Below, piece by piece: positions 1 to 8,903 of a stretch of DNA of 64,000 nt (the stretch's first letter is position 1; every line of letters starts with the position of its first letter). This DNA is from JARRQJ01 sp037381915 (GTDB lineage: Bacteria > Pseudomonadota > Gammaproteobacteria > DRLM01): assembly GCA_037381915.1 (NCBI GenBank), contig JARRQJ010000021.1:21257-85256 (forward strand), given 5' to 3'. The position numbers and the translations under genes are program-made. The notes beneath the pieces were generated by a model. That model searched no databases and was not told where the DNA came from. It worked only from the letters and a program-made list of their open reading frames with translations.

Positions 1-255
1 CACTTCGAATTGTGCTATTACACGGGAATCGAGTATTGCATCCAACACGGTCTGCAACGCTTCGAACCGGGCGCCCAGGGAGAACATAAGATCAGCAGAG
101 GTTTTCTACCGACCCCTACCTATTCCAACCACTGGCTTGCGGATCCCATTTTTCAGCGAGCCATCGGCATCTCCCTGGAACGGGAACAGGAACAGATGCG
201 TTACCGCATCAGGGAACTCAGCAGCCATGCCCCATATAAAACTATTCACTCTTGA
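1..255 (+). CDS. DUF482 / FemAB-like GNAT-fold protein, C-terminal part only
   Basis: The reading frame is open from the first base of the window, so the 5' part is missing; about 84 codons remain. The remaining tail carries the run RFEPGAQGEHKISRGF and then TYSNHWLADP, which I recognise as the conserved C-terminal block of the DUF482 (peptidogalycan/FemAB-like) N-acetyltransferase-fold family. Members of this family commonly sit just upstream of aat in gammaproteobacteria, and aat begins 12 bp after this stop, so they are probably cotranscribed. The substrate of the family is not established. Family call is fairly secure, function is not. Confidence 0.8.
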   Translation, partial: HFELCYYTGIEYCIQHGLQRFEPGAQGEHKISRGFLPTPTYSNHWLADPIFQRAIGISLEREQEQMRYRIRELSSHAPYKTIHS

Positions 256-267
256 GCGTCGTCAATA

Positions 268-981
268 ATGGTATCTCCGCATCCCTTGCTATGGTTGGAT
301 TCCAAGGGCGGCGCCACGGCATTCCCCGATGTCGAACTTGCCCTCAAGGAACCTAACGGTCTCTTGGCCATAGGCGGCGATCTATCGCCGCCCCGGCTGC
401 TGCATGCCTATCGCCATGGAATCTTCCCCTGGTACAGCCATGATCAACCTATCTTGTGGTGGTCGCCCGAGCCGCGCAGCGTGCTCTACCCACAGCGGTT
501 GCGGATATCGCGCAGCCTGCGCCGGACCTTGAAGAAGAATATCTTCACCGTGACGACCGACATCGCGTTTCGTCGCGTCATAGAGGCTTGCGCCGAACCG
601 CGCGACGCCGCTGGAGGCACCTGGCTCACCGCTGAAATGATTGAGGCCTACAGCCGCCTGCACACCATGGGGTACGCCCACTCGGTGGAAGCGTGGTATG
701 AAGGCGAATTGGCGGGAGGGATCTATGGCGTCAGTCTTGGAAAAATATTCTTCGGTGAGTCCATGTTCACCCGGCGCCCCGATGCATCGAAGGTGGCCTT
801 TGTCCGGCTGATCCAGTACTTGCAGCGGCAGGGGTTCGCCTTGATCGATTGCCAGGTACCGTCCGCGCATCTGGCCAGTCTGGGAGCGGAGACTATCCCG
901 CGCCGCGACTTCGTTGCATGCCTAAACCGTTATTGCGACCAGCCGACACCCTGGGCGGCATGGAGTGATGCCGATGGATAA
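268..981 (+). CDS. aat: Leucyl/phenylalanyl-tRNA-protein transferase
   Basis: Transfers Leu or Phe from aminoacyl-tRNA to proteins with N-terminal Lys or Arg, making them ClpS/ClpAP substrates in the cytoplasm. The 237-aa product has the family hallmarks: GLLAIGGDLSPPRLL near residue 30, GIFPWY, WWSPEPRSVL, GGIYGVSLGKIFFGESMF near the middle and LIDCQVPSAHLASLGA near the end. Length agrees with the E. coli enzyme. The start ATG at 268 lies 12 bp after the DUF482 stop. The 3' end overlaps the start of bpt, indicating translational coupling. With bpt, clpS and clpA within 4 kb it forms a nearly complete N-degron pathway. Confidence 0.96.
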   Translation: MVSPHPLLWLDSKGGATAFPDVELALKEPNGLLAIGGDLSPPRLLHAYRHGIFPWYSHDQPILWWSPEPRSVLYPQRLRISRSLRRTLKKNIFTVTTDIAFRRVIEACAEPRDAAGGTWLTAEMIEAYSRLHTMGYAHSVEAWYEGELAGGIYGVSLGKIFFGESMFTRRPDASKVAFVRLIQYLQRQGFALIDCQVPSAHLASLGAETIPRRDFVACLNRYCDQPTPWAAWSDADG

Positions 982-1729
982 CGCCAACGAACAGCGTCCC
1001 TTCGACGGCAATAGTCACACGATCCGGCTGTATGCCAGCCCGCCGCATGCCTGCGCCTACCTGGAGCAACGGGAAGCCGTCACCCAATTCATCGATCCTT
1101 CCCAGACCATGCATACGCAGTTATACGGCCAACTCGTCGAGCTCGGTTTTCGCCGGAGCGGAGAGTATGTCTACCGTCCGCGTTGTTATACATGCCAAGC
1201 CTGTCTGCCGGCACGGATACCCACCGGCGCGTTTCAACCGTCCCGGAGCCAACGCCGCGTCTGGAAGCGCAACCGGGATCTTGACGTAAGGCTGGTGCCC
1301 GCCACCTTTCAGGAACGGCATTTCAGCCTCTACCGCCGCTATATCAGCACCCGTCACGCCGGCGGGGATATGGACGTCACCAATCCGGAACAGTACCGGG
1401 AATTCTTACTGAGCAGCTGGGCCGACACCTGGTGCTATGAATTCCTGGTGGGCCCTCGATTGGTGGCGGTGGCGGTGATTGATCGCCTCCCGGCGGGGCT
1501 TTCGGCGGTGTACACCTTTTTCGATCCCGACTATGCCGATCGGGGCTTGGGAACCTACGCCGTATTGTGGGAAATTTCCGAAGCCCGCAAGAGCGGCCTG
1601 CCTTGGCTGTACCTGGGGTATTGGATCGAAGAGTGCCCTAAAATGAGCTACAAGAACCGCTTCCGTCCCCTGGAAATCTACCAAGACGGGCTGTGGCGGG
1701 CCCTGCCAGCCGATGACAGGCCGGCCTGA
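968..1729 (+). CDS. bpt: Aspartate/glutamate leucyltransferase (Bpt)
   Basis: Transfers leucine from Leu-tRNA to N-terminal Asp or Glu, a second branch of the bacterial N-degron pathway. The protein (253 aa from ATG 968) has the N-terminal cysteine-rich block YRPRCYTCQACLPARIPTG around residue 60-80, shared with eukaryotic ATE1 R-transferases, and the C-terminal YKNRFRPLE motif. Start choice is open: GTG 965, ATG 968 and ATG 974 all overlap the end of aat, and no Shine-Dalgarno site decides among them. The overlap indicates coupled translation with aat. E. coli lacks this gene; many other gammaproteobacteria have it in this position. Confidence 0.93.
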   Translation: MPMDNANEQRPFDGNSHTIRLYASPPHACAYLEQREAVTQFIDPSQTMHTQLYGQLVELGFRRSGEYVYRPRCYTCQACLPARIPTGAFQPSRSQRRVWKRNRDLDVRLVPATFQERHFSLYRRYISTRHAGGDMDVTNPEQYREFLLSSWADTWCYEFLVGPRLVAVAVIDRLPAGLSAVYTFFDPDYADRGLGTYAVLWEISEARKSGLPWLYLGYWIEECPKMSYKNRFRPLEIYQDGLWRALPADDRPA

Positions 1730-1771
1730 CGGGCGCCGTTTCCCTGCCGCCGCAAAATCATCCCCATACCT

Positions 1772-1800
1772 TTGAAAAATTCCTCAAGTTGGGGCAATAT
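1772..1800 (+). promoter_or_regulatory. Candidate sigma-70 promoter for infA
   Basis: TTGAAA at 1772-1777 and CAATAT at 1795-1800 are separated by 17 bp in the 112-bp gap between bpt and infA. Transcription would start near 1807, giving a leader of about 35 nt. Seen from sequence only; the -10 box is one base off at two positions. Confidence 0.42.
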
Positions 1801-1841
1801 GCGCCTTCTGAATTTAGCGACTCGAGGAGCAAACCTAAAAC

Positions 1842-2060
1842 ATGGCCAAAGAAGACCATATCGAGATGGAGGGCACGGTAATCGAAACCTTGCCCAATAC
1901 GATGTTCCGCGTAGAACTAGAAAATGGTCACATAGTCACCGCACATATTTCAGGTAAGATGCGCAAGCACTATATCCGTATCTTGACCGGCGACAAGGTC
2001 ACCGTGCAGCTGACCCCCTATGACCTCACCAAGGGCCGTATCAGTTTTCGCGCCCGCTGA
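1842..2060 (+). CDS. infA: Translation initiation factor IF-1
   Basis: 72 aa, the exact length of E. coli IF-1, and a single S1/OB-fold domain filling the whole protein. Recognisable stretches are MAKEDHIEMEGTV at the start, VELENGHIVTAHISGKMRKHYIRI in the middle and LTPYDLTKGRISFRAR at the end. It binds the ribosomal A site and assists IF-2 and IF-3 in initiation. It lies between bpt and the convergent clpA, as in other gammaproteobacteria where infA is linked to aat and clpA. The ATG at 1842 is fixed by homology. Confidence 0.98.
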   Translation: MAKEDHIEMEGTVIETLPNTMFRVELENGHIVTAHISGKMRKHYIRILTGDKVTVQLTPYDLTKGRISFRAR

Positions 2061-2147
2061 CCCACTTATCGACCTTCAGTCATCTGCCGCCGCGGCGCCG
2101 ATCCCCACTCCCCTCCCCTGGACCCGCATGATGGGAGCGACCAGGGA

Positions 2148-4418
2148 TTAAGCGTGAGCGATCTCTTCGTTGGGTTGGAACTCGAACGCGAGCTGACCAT
2201 CTCTAATGGTGATAACCACATGCCCGCCGCTGGCGAGTTTCCCGAAGAGTAACTCTCCCGCAAGCGGCTTCTTGATGTGCTCCTGAATCACGCGCGTCAT
2301 GGGCCTGGCGCCCATCTGCGGATCAAACCCGTGTTGCGCCAACCAGGTCCGTGCCTCCTGATCGACTTCCACCGTGACGTTCTTCTCTTCCAACTGGGCT
2401 TCCAACTCGGCGATGAATTTGTCGACCACATGAGCGATCGTGCCAGCATCCAGGGACTTGAATTGGATAATACCGTCCAGGCGATTGCGGAACTCCGGGG
2501 TGAAGGTCTTTTTAATCACTTCGATGCTGTCGCTGACATGATCCTGTTGGGTGAAGCCCATGGAACGGCGGCTAATCTGCTCGCTGCCGGCATTGGTGGT
2601 CATGATCAGGATCACGTTGCGGAAGTCCGCCTTGCGCCCGTTATTGTCGGTAAGGGTGCCGTGGTCCATGACCTGCAGCAACAGATTATAGACATCGGGA
2701 TGGGCTTTCTCGATTTCGTCCAGCAGCAGCACCGCGTGGGGTTGCTTGTTCACGGCCTCGGTGAGGAGGCCGCCCTGATCGAATCCCACATAACCGGGTG
2801 GGGCACCGATCAGGCGCGACACCGTATGGCGCTCCATATATTCGGACATGTCGAAACGGATCAGTTCGATCCCCATCACCTTGGCCAGTTGCCGCGAGAC
2901 CTCGGTCTTGCCCACGCCGGTAGGGCCGGCGAACAGGAATGAGCCGATGGGTTTCTGCGTGTTGCCTAAACCGGAGCGGGACATTTTGATGGCGGAGGAC
3001 AGCGCCTCGATTGCCTCATCCTGGCCGTACACCACCAATTTGAGATCCCGTTCCAGGGTCCGCAGGGCATCCTTGTCGGAAGCGGAGACGTTCTTGGTGG
3101 GGATACGGGCGATTTTCGCCACGATGTTCTCGATATCCACCACACCGATGGTCTTCTTGCGCCTGGAGGCCGGCAACAGATGCTGGGTGGCACCGGCCTC
3201 GTCGATCACATCGATGGCCTTGTCGGGCAGATGGCGATCGTTGATGTAGCGGTCCGACAATTCCACAGCGGCGCGCAGGGCGGCACGGGAATACTTCACC
3301 CCGTGGTGTTCCTCAAAGCGGGATTTCAGGCCGCGCAGGATATGCACCGTGTCCTCCACCGACGGTTCACCCACGTCGATTTTCTGAAAACGCCGCGCCA
3401 ACGCGCGGTCCTTCTCGAAAATTCCCCGGAATTCCTGGTAAGTGGTAGAACCGATGCAGCGCAGCTTGCCGGATGACAACACCGGTTTGATGAGATTGGA
3501 GGCATCCATGACGCCGCCCGAAGCGGCGCCGGCGCCGATGATGGTATGGATCTCATCGATAAACAGGATACTGCCCGACTCGCGGGCCAATTGCGCCAGT
3601 ACCGCCTTCAGCCGCTTCTCGAAATCGCCGCGATATTTGGTGCCGGCCAGCAACGCGCCCATATCCAGAGAATATATCGTGGCGTCGGTCAGTACGTTGG
3701 GGACCTTGCCCTCCACGATCCTCCTGGCCAGACCTTCCGCCAGCGCGGTCTTACCGACTCCCGCCTCCCCCACCAGCAGGGGATTGTTTTTGCGCCGGCG
3801 GCACAGGATCTGGATGATGCGCTCGATTTCATAATCGCGGCCAATCAGGGGATCGATCTTGTCCTGACGGGCCAACTCATTGAGATTAGAGGCAAAATTC
3901 TCCAAGGGGGACCGGGATGGCGATTCGATGTTTTCTTCTTCGTCCCCCGTGAAGGAGATACTTTCCGGTTCGTCCTCTTCCCCGGGGATCTTGGAAATAC
4001 CATGGGAGATATAGTTCACGATATCCAGGCGGGTAACGTTCTGCTTATGCAGGAGATACACGGCTTGGGAATCCTGCTCGCTGAAAATCGCCACCAGGAC
4101 ATTGGCGCCGGTCACCTCTTTCTTGCCGGAGGATTGCACGTGAAAGACCGCCCGCTGCAGTACCCGCTGAAACCCCAGGGTCGGCTGGATTTCCCTGCCA
4201 TCATTGGGGGCGAGATGCGGGGTAGTCTCGTCGATAAACGCGGTCAGTTCCTTTTTTAGCTGCTCGAGATTGGACCCGCAGGCCTTCAGCACTTTCACCG
4301 CGGCGCTGTTATTGAGCAGGGCCAATAGCAGGTGCTCCACGGTTACGAATTCATGAAGGTTTTCCCGCGCATCGCGAAAAACGGTATTCAGTGTTTGCTC
4401 TAAATCTTGACTTAACAT
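2148..4418 (-). CDS. clpA: ATP-dependent Clp protease ATP-binding subunit ClpA
   Basis: AAA+ unfoldase that feeds ClpP; with ClpS it degrades N-degron substrates. The 756-aa product starts MLSQDLEQTLNTVF, matching the ClpA N-domain; the ATG at 4418 is preceded by GGAGT at good spacing, and the longer open frame to 4469 is not needed. N-domain repeats cover about 1-145, an acidic linker about 145-170, the D1 AAA module has Walker A GEAGVGKT at 217-224, and D2 has GPTGVGKT near 500 with LLDEIEKAHPDV as Walker B region. A ClpP-binding loop in D2 is expected but was not assigned residue by residue. It follows clpS by 29 bp on the same strand. Confidence 0.97.
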   Translation of the reverse strand: MLSQDLEQTLNTVFRDARENLHEFVTVEHLLLALLNNSAAVKVLKACGSNLEQLKKELTAFIDETTPHLAPNDGREIQPTLGFQRVLQRAVFHVQSSGKKEVTGANVLVAIFSEQDSQAVYLLHKQNVTRLDIVNYISHGISKIPGEEDEPESISFTGDEEENIESPSRSPLENFASNLNELARQDKIDPLIGRDYEIERIIQILCRRRKNNPLLVGEAGVGKTALAEGLARRIVEGKVPNVLTDATIYSLDMGALLAGTKYRGDFEKRLKAVLAQLARESGSILFIDEIHTIIGAGAASGGVMDASNLIKPVLSSGKLRCIGSTTYQEFRGIFEKDRALARRFQKIDVGEPSVEDTVHILRGLKSRFEEHHGVKYSRAALRAAVELSDRYINDRHLPDKAIDVIDEAGATQHLLPASRRKKTIGVVDIENIVAKIARIPTKNVSASDKDALRTLERDLKLVVYGQDEAIEALSSAIKMSRSGLGNTQKPIGSFLFAGPTGVGKTEVSRQLAKVMGIELIRFDMSEYMERHTVSRLIGAPPGYVGFDQGGLLTEAVNKQPHAVLLLDEIEKAHPDVYNLLLQVMDHGTLTDNNGRKADFRNVILIMTTNAGSEQISRRSMGFTQQDHVSDSIEVIKKTFTPEFRNRLDGIIQFKSLDAGTIAHVVDKFIAELEAQLEEKNVTVEVDQEARTWLAQHGFDPQMGARPMTRVIQEHIKKPLAGELLFGKLASGGHVVITIRDGQLAFEFQPNEEIAHA

Positions 4419-4447
4419 GAAGTTACTCCAACTTCCTAATGTAACTC

Positions 4448-4774
4448 CTAAGCCTTCTCCATAGTGCACAGGAGCGGGTGTTGATTTTCCCTGGAATAAT
4501 TATTTACCTGATGGACCTTGGTTTCCGCCACATCCCGGGTATAGACACCGCATACACCCATCCCTCGGGTATGCACGTGCAACATGATCTCAGTGGCCTT
4601 CCCCATGTCCATTCCAAAAAACCTCTGTAATACCTCCACTACGAAATCCATGGGCGTAAAGTCATCATTCACGATAATAACCTTATAGAGGGGGGGTTGC
4701 TTCAGCTTCGGTTTTACCGCCTCAACCGCTAAGCCGTCCCCGTCCTGCCCTCCACCCGGACGATGAGTGCTCAT
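4448..4774 (-). CDS. clpS: ATP-dependent Clp protease adaptor ClpS
   Basis: Adaptor that recognises N-terminal Leu, Phe, Trp and Tyr and delivers proteins to ClpA. Product of 108 aa. The N-terminal 30 residues are the usual flexible extension; the core has YKVIIVNDDFTPMDFVVEVL (the N-degron pocket Asn-Asp and Met region), then HVHTRGMGVCGVYTRDVAETK. ATG 4774 is chosen because AGGTGG lies 5 bp ahead; a GTG at 4783 is possible but overlaps that site. It is divergent from cspD, exactly as in E. coli. Confidence 0.96.
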   Translation of the reverse strand: MSTHRPGGGQDGDGLAVEAVKPKLKQPPLYKVIIVNDDFTPMDFVVEVLQRFFGMDMGKATEIMLHVHTRGMGVCGVYTRDVAETKVHQVNNYSRENQHPLLCTMEKA

Positions 4775-4865
4775 AGTTCCCACCTACTATAACGAACCAA
4801 AAACCAAATCCCTTGAGCCATAGGCCCCATTATTGAGACATCTGCCGCCCCAAGGCATTCCTAAC

Positions 4866-4893
4866 ACCATAAAAATACCAGGAATCTTGACAA
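4866..4893 (-). promoter_or_regulatory. Candidate promoter for clpS-clpA
   Basis: On the minus strand TTGTCA (4893-4888) is followed after 16 bp by TATGGT (4871-4866). It would start transcription near 4859 and leave an 85-nt leader before clpS. It is a moderate match. The same site reads TTGACA on the plus strand but has no good -10 partner toward cspD. Confidence 0.35.
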
Positions 4894-5038
4894 TAATACT
4901 AACTTCGACGACAGTGTCCAATGTAAAGTTCTGTTGCTCATGACGTATCGAGCTGGGAGGGAGGTCCGATGCGGTACGAGGATCTCTAGCGATGTGGTAA
5001 CGGCGGAGGGGCCGTCGCAATGCAAGAGAGGGTCAGCA

Positions 5039-5254
5039 ATGAAAACCGCGACCGGGGTCGTTAAATGGTTCAGCAATGTAAAGGGTTACGGCTTCATTAC
5101 TCCTGATGAGGGGGAAGAGGAGATATTTGCCCATTTCTCCGCGATAGAAATGGAAGGATATCGAACTTTAAAACAGGGCCAGAAGGTGGAATTCCAAATA
5201 CAGCAAGGGCCTAAGGGTTGGATGGCCTCGAGCATCCGTCCCGCTAGCAACTGA
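5039..5254 (+). CDS. cspD: Cold shock-like protein CspD
   Basis: Small single-strand nucleic-acid-binding protein of 71 aa. In E. coli CspD is induced in stationary phase and inhibits replication. RNP1 is KGYGFI and RNP2 is IFAHF; the run AIEMEGYRTLKQGQKVEFQ is diagnostic of CspD over CspA, and the location opposite clpS-clpA supports this. ATG 5039 is preceded by AGAGAGGG. An upstream extension to 4934 is open but lacks similarity. A 255-bp divergent control region separates it from clpS. Confidence 0.92.
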   Translation: MKTATGVVKWFSNVKGYGFITPDEGEEEIFAHFSAIEMEGYRTLKQGQKVEFQIQQGPKGWMASSIRPASN

Positions 5255-5289
5255 CACCTTCAGAGGCTAGCCCCTTTTCCGATCAATTG

Positions 5290-5325
5290 CCGGTCCATTT
5301 TCATGGCGACATGGAAATGGACCGG
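5290..5325. terminator. Hairpin between convergent cspD and icd
   Basis: Arms CCGGTCCATTTTCAT (5290-5304) and ATGGAAATGGACCGG (5311-5325) pair along 15 positions with a single wobble and a 6-nt loop. It lies between the two convergent stops. There is no T tract on either side, so it may block run-through by structure or act after Rho rather than as a classical intrinsic terminator. Confidence 0.5.
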
Positions 5326-5350
5326 GATGGAGCGTTACGTGTTCTACTAA

Positions 5351-6607
5351 CTAACAGTGGCCGATGATGGCGTCCCCAAAATCGGAGCAGCTGAGCTGGG
5401 TGGCGGATGGCATTAACCTCGCCAGGTCATAGGTCACCGTCCCGGCCGAGATGGAGGCCGCTAGCCCTCTGACAATCAAATCGGCCGCCTCCACCCAACC
5501 CAGATGGCGCAGCATCATCTCCGCCGACAGGATCAATGAGCTGGGGTTGACGATGTTCTTGCCCGCGTACTTCGGGGCGGTGCCGTGGGTCGCCTCGAAC
5601 AATCCCACCGTGTCGGACAGATTCGCGCCCGGTGCGATGCCGATCCCCCCCACCTGCGCCGCCAGCGCGTCCGAGATGTAGTCACCATTGAGATTAAGCG
5701 TGGCGATCACGTCAAATCCCTCGGCCCGCAGCAGGATTTCCTGAAGAAAGGCGTCGGCGATGACATCTTTAACCACGATCTCCCGCCCGGTCTTGGGGTT
5801 GACGAAACGGCACCACGGTCCCTTATCGATTTCCTCCGCCCCGAATTCCCGCTTGGCCAGGGCGTATCCCCAGTTCTTGAAGGCCCCTTCGGTAAATTTC
5901 ATGATGTTACCCTTGTGCACCAGGGTGACCGAGGCGCGGTCGTTGTCTATGGCGTATTGCAGGGCCTTGCGCACCAGGCGTTCCGTGCCTTCGCGGGACA
6001 CCGGTTTGATACCGATACCGGAGGTAGCGGGGAAACGGATCTTTTTTACCCCCATTTCCCCTTGCAGGAATTGAATGAGCTTGCGCGCCTCAGGGGTCTC
6101 CGCCGCCCATTCAATACCGGCGTAAATGTCCTCCGAATTCTCGCGGAAGATGACCATATCGACCTTTTCCGGCGCCTTGACCGGGCTGGGTGTCCCCGGG
6201 TAGTAACGCACCGGCCGGAGGCAAAGGTAGAGATCCAAATCCTGGCGCAAGGCCACGTTGAGGGAACGAATGCCGCCGCCTACCGGCGTAGTCAAGGGAC
6301 CTTTGATGCCCACCGCAAATTGACGCAAGGCCTCCAGGGTTTCGCCGGGCAGCCATACATCCTCTCCGTAAATCCCCGTGGCCTTCTCCCCCGCGTAAAC
6401 CTCCATCCATGCGATGCTTCGCCGGCCGGCATAGGCCTTGGCCACCACCGCGTCGACGACCTTGCGCATCACCGGGGTGATGTCGACACCGATCCCGTCG
6501 CCTTCTATAAACGGAATGACGGGACGATCGGGAACGCTAAGCGTGCCGTCGGCGGCAGCCGCGATCGCTTCGCCGTCGTGGGGAACCTGAATCTTGTCGT
6601 AGGCCAT
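5351..6607 (-). CDS. icd: NADP-dependent isocitrate dehydrogenase
   Basis: Oxidative decarboxylation of isocitrate to 2-oxoglutarate in the TCA cycle. 418 aa, close to E. coli Icd (416 aa). The substrate loop GGGIRSLNVALRQDLDLYLC contains the serine that is phosphorylated by AceK in E. coli; no aceK lies in the window. Further family blocks are RENSEDIYAGIEW, the metal site NLNGDYISDALAAQVGG and the cofactor region ATHGTAPKYAGKNIVNPSS. It is divergent from rluE with a 79-bp shared control region, as in E. coli where icd also neighbours rluE (ymfC). Confidence 0.97.
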   Translation of the reverse strand: MAYDKIQVPHDGEAIAAAADGTLSVPDRPVIPFIEGDGIGVDITPVMRKVVDAVVAKAYAGRRSIAWMEVYAGEKATGIYGEDVWLPGETLEALRQFAVGIKGPLTTPVGGGIRSLNVALRQDLDLYLCLRPVRYYPGTPSPVKAPEKVDMVIFRENSEDIYAGIEWAAETPEARKLIQFLQGEMGVKKIRFPATSGIGIKPVSREGTERLVRKALQYAIDNDRASVTLVHKGNIMKFTEGAFKNWGYALAKREFGAEEIDKGPWCRFVNPKTGREIVVKDVIADAFLQEILLRAEGFDVIATLNLNGDYISDALAAQVGGIGIAPGANLSDTVGLFEATHGTAPKYAGKNIVNPSSLILSAEMMLRHLGWVEAADLIVRGLAASISAGTVTYDLARLMPSATQLSCSDFGDAIIGHC

Positions 6608-6686
6608 GCCGGTCTCCTAAGATGCTTGATGCGCTAAACGCACCATTCTAGCAGTATGTGCCAATGCGCAGCTAATTCGGCACACG

Positions 6687-7250
6687 ATGATGACGCAGAT
6701 CGTTTTATTCAATAAGCCCTATGATGTCCTTTGCCAGTTTACCGACGCCGCGGGGCGGGCCACTCTGGCGGATTATATTCCGATCAAGGGAGTCTATCCC
6801 GCCGGACGTCTGGACCGCGACAGCGAAGGCCTGCTGGTGCTGACCGATTGTGGACGGCTGCAACATCGCATCGCCGACCCGCGCCACAAGCTGACGAAGC
6901 ATTACTGGGTCCAGGTGGAGGGAGAACCGGACGACGAAGCGCTTGGCCGCTTGCGCGCCGGGGTAATGCTCAAAGACGGGATGTCGGCGCCCGCCGCTGC
7001 GGCCTTGATCCCTCCACCGGCAATCTGGCCGCGCAGCCCGCCGATCCGCCACCGCGCCCATATCCCCACTGCATGGCTGGAACTCACTATACGTGAAGGC
7101 CGCAATCGGCAGGTGCGGCGTATGACCGCGGCGGTCGGTCATCCCACCCTGCGCTTGATCCGTTACCGTATCGGAGACTGGACACTGGGGACGCTCAAGC
7201 CGGGAGAATATCGCGTATCCGTCTATCGCCAATCCCGTCGCAAGTTCTGA
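6687..7250 (+). CDS. rluE: 23S rRNA pseudouridine(2457) synthase RluE
   Basis: RsuA-family pseudouridine synthase, 187 aa, lacking an N-terminal S4 domain as RluE does. The catalytic Asp is in GRLDRDSEGLLVLT near residue 42, and the C-terminal block EGRNRQVRRMTAAVGHPTLRLIR is the family signature. Modifies U2457 of 23S rRNA by analogy with E. coli. It starts a run of same-strand genes rluE-nudJ-mnmA-hflD-purB in the order known from E. coli. Two adjacent ATGs open the gene; the first is used here. Confidence 0.93.
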   Translation: MMTQIVLFNKPYDVLCQFTDAAGRATLADYIPIKGVYPAGRLDRDSEGLLVLTDCGRLQHRIADPRHKLTKHYWVQVEGEPDDEALGRLRAGVMLKDGMSAPAAAALIPPPAIWPRSPPIRHRAHIPTAWLELTIREGRNRQVRRMTAAVGHPTLRLIRYRIGDWTLGTLKPGEYRVSVYRQSRRKF

Positions 7251-7268
7251 TCATGTTATAGTTTTTCG

Positions 7269-7721
7269 ATGAACGACAGACATCACATCACCGTCGCCGC
7301 ACTGATCGAACGGGAGGGGCGCTATTTGCTGGTGGAGGAACGCAGTGGTGGACGGATCGTGTACAATCAACCGGCCGGACACGTGGAGATGGGAGAGGAT
7401 TTGCTTGAGGCGGTGGTCCGCGAGACTTGGGAAGAAACCGCATGGCGGTTCCAACCACAAGCCCTTTCCGGCGTCTACCACTGGACCAATCCGGAAAATC
7501 GCAACACCTATCTGCGATTCTGTTTCACCGGGTCGTGCCATGACCATGATCCACATCAAGCCTTGGACACCGGCATAATCGGCACCTGGTGGCTGACGCG
7601 GGACGACTTGGTGGCGCGCGCCGGACAACAGCGCAGCCCCATGGTGTTACGTTGCATCGATGATTATCAAGCCGGGAAACGCTATCCTCTGGAGTTGTAC
7701 ACGGACGTTTCAAAGATTTGA
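7269..7721 (+). CDS. nudJ: Nudix phosphatase NudJ
   Basis: Nudix hydrolase of 150 aa; E. coli NudJ removes phosphates from HMP-PP, nucleoside tri- and diphosphates. The Nudix box runs GHVEMGEDLLEAVVRETWEETAW near residues 38-60, with the REXXEE core intact; the usual glycine after EE-T is replaced by alanine. It follows rluE by 18 bp and precedes mnmA by 27 bp, the conserved order of this region. Start ATG 7269. Confidence 0.92.
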   Translation: MNDRHHITVAALIEREGRYLLVEERSGGRIVYNQPAGHVEMGEDLLEAVVRETWEETAWRFQPQALSGVYHWTNPENRNTYLRFCFTGSCHDHDPHQALDTGIIGTWWLTRDDLVARAGQQRSPMVLRCIDDYQAGKRYPLELYTDVSKI

Positions 7722-7748
7722 AGCGTCATTATCACCGATTCGACCCCC

Positions 7749-8882
7749 ATGAACAGTCCTTCGCCCACGACCGAGCATAAACACCATTTTCCCGTCGCTA
7801 CCCAAAAGGTGGTAATCGGCATGTCGGGCGGCGTGGATTCCTCAGTGGCCGCTTATCTGTTGAAACACCAGGGTTACGACGTCTGCGGCATCTTTATGCA
7901 CAATTGGCGGGAGACGAATCCGGAATTTCCCTGTACCGCCACCGAAGACGCCCATGACGCCCTGGAGGTGTGTGACAGCCTCGGCATCGAACTCGACGCC
8001 ATCGACTTTTCCAGCGAATACTGGCAACGCGTGTTCGCCTATTTCCTGGACGAATATCGCCGCGGGCGTACGCCTAATCCCGATGTCCTGTGTAACAAGG
8101 AGATCAAATTCAACGCCTTTCTCGATCACGCGCTTGCCCAGGGCGCGGACTGCATCGCGACCGGCCACTATGCGCGCATCCAGGAGACGGATGGATGCTA
8201 TCGCCTGCTGAAAGCGCGGGACCCTGGCAAGGATCAGAGCTATTTCCTTTATACCTTGGGCCAGGCGCAACTGGCGCGCAGCCTGTTCCCGGTGGGTGGG
8301 CTCCACAAATCCGAGGTCAGGCGCATCGCCCGCGAGCAAGGTTTCGCCAATGCCGCGAAGAAGGACAGCACCGGCATCTGTTTCATCGGCGAGCGGGACT
8401 TCAACAAATTCTTGTCGCATTATCTGCCCGCGCAGCCGGGCGAAATCCGCACAGCCGACGGCCGGCATCTGGGTTCCCACGACGGCCTGATGTACTACAC
8501 CCTGGGACAACGCAAGGGGATCGGCATCGGCGGGCGGAAAGGGATGGACGAAAGTCCCTGGTATGTGGTGGACAAGGATATGGCGAATAACATTCTTGTC
8601 GTCGCCCAGGGCCACGACCATCCCCTGCTTTACCACCGCGGTCTCCGGGCCGGCGCCGTGCATTGGGTGGCGGGCGAACCACCCGCCATCCCGCTGCGCT
8701 GCCGGGCCAAGACCCGCTATCGCCAAACCGAGCGGGACTGCGTGGTGTCGCGCGATGGGAGCGACGCTTATCTCGTTCACTTCGATGAGGCGCAACGTGC
8801 CGTGACCCCGGGTCAGTCCGTGGTGTTTTATCAGGGAGAGGTGTGTTTGGGCGGCGGCATCATAGAAAAAATCGTCAGTTGA
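7749..8882 (+). CDS. mnmA: tRNA-specific 2-thiouridylase MnmA
   Basis: Transfers sulfur to U34 of tRNA Lys, Glu and Gln. 377 aa. The PP-loop SGGVDSS is near residue 28, the first catalytic cysteine is in NPDVLCNKEIKF near 115, and the second in STGICFIGERDF near 215. The N-terminal 18 residues (from ATG 7749) are not conserved; an internal ATG at 7821 (GMSGGV) is too late because it would cut the strand before the PP-loop. Operon with nudJ and hflD. Confidence 0.97.
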   Translation: MNSPSPTTEHKHHFPVATQKVVIGMSGGVDSSVAAYLLKHQGYDVCGIFMHNWRETNPEFPCTATEDAHDALEVCDSLGIELDAIDFSSEYWQRVFAYFLDEYRRGRTPNPDVLCNKEIKFNAFLDHALAQGADCIATGHYARIQETDGCYRLLKARDPGKDQSYFLYTLGQAQLARSLFPVGGLHKSEVRRIAREQGFANAAKKDSTGICFIGERDFNKFLSHYLPAQPGEIRTADGRHLGSHDGLMYYTLGQRKGIGIGGRKGMDESPWYVVDKDMANNILVVAQGHDHPLLYHRGLRAGAVHWVAGEPPAIPLRCRAKTRYRQTERDCVVSRDGSDAYLVHFDEAQRAVTPGQSVVFYQGEVCLGGGIIEKIVS

Positions 8883-8903
8883 GCCTCGATCCGGCTGCGG
8901 CAG

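Noticed and set aside
4934..5038. A 35-codon N-terminal extension of CspD
   Set aside because: CspD homologs start at MKTATG; the extension lies in the divergent control region.
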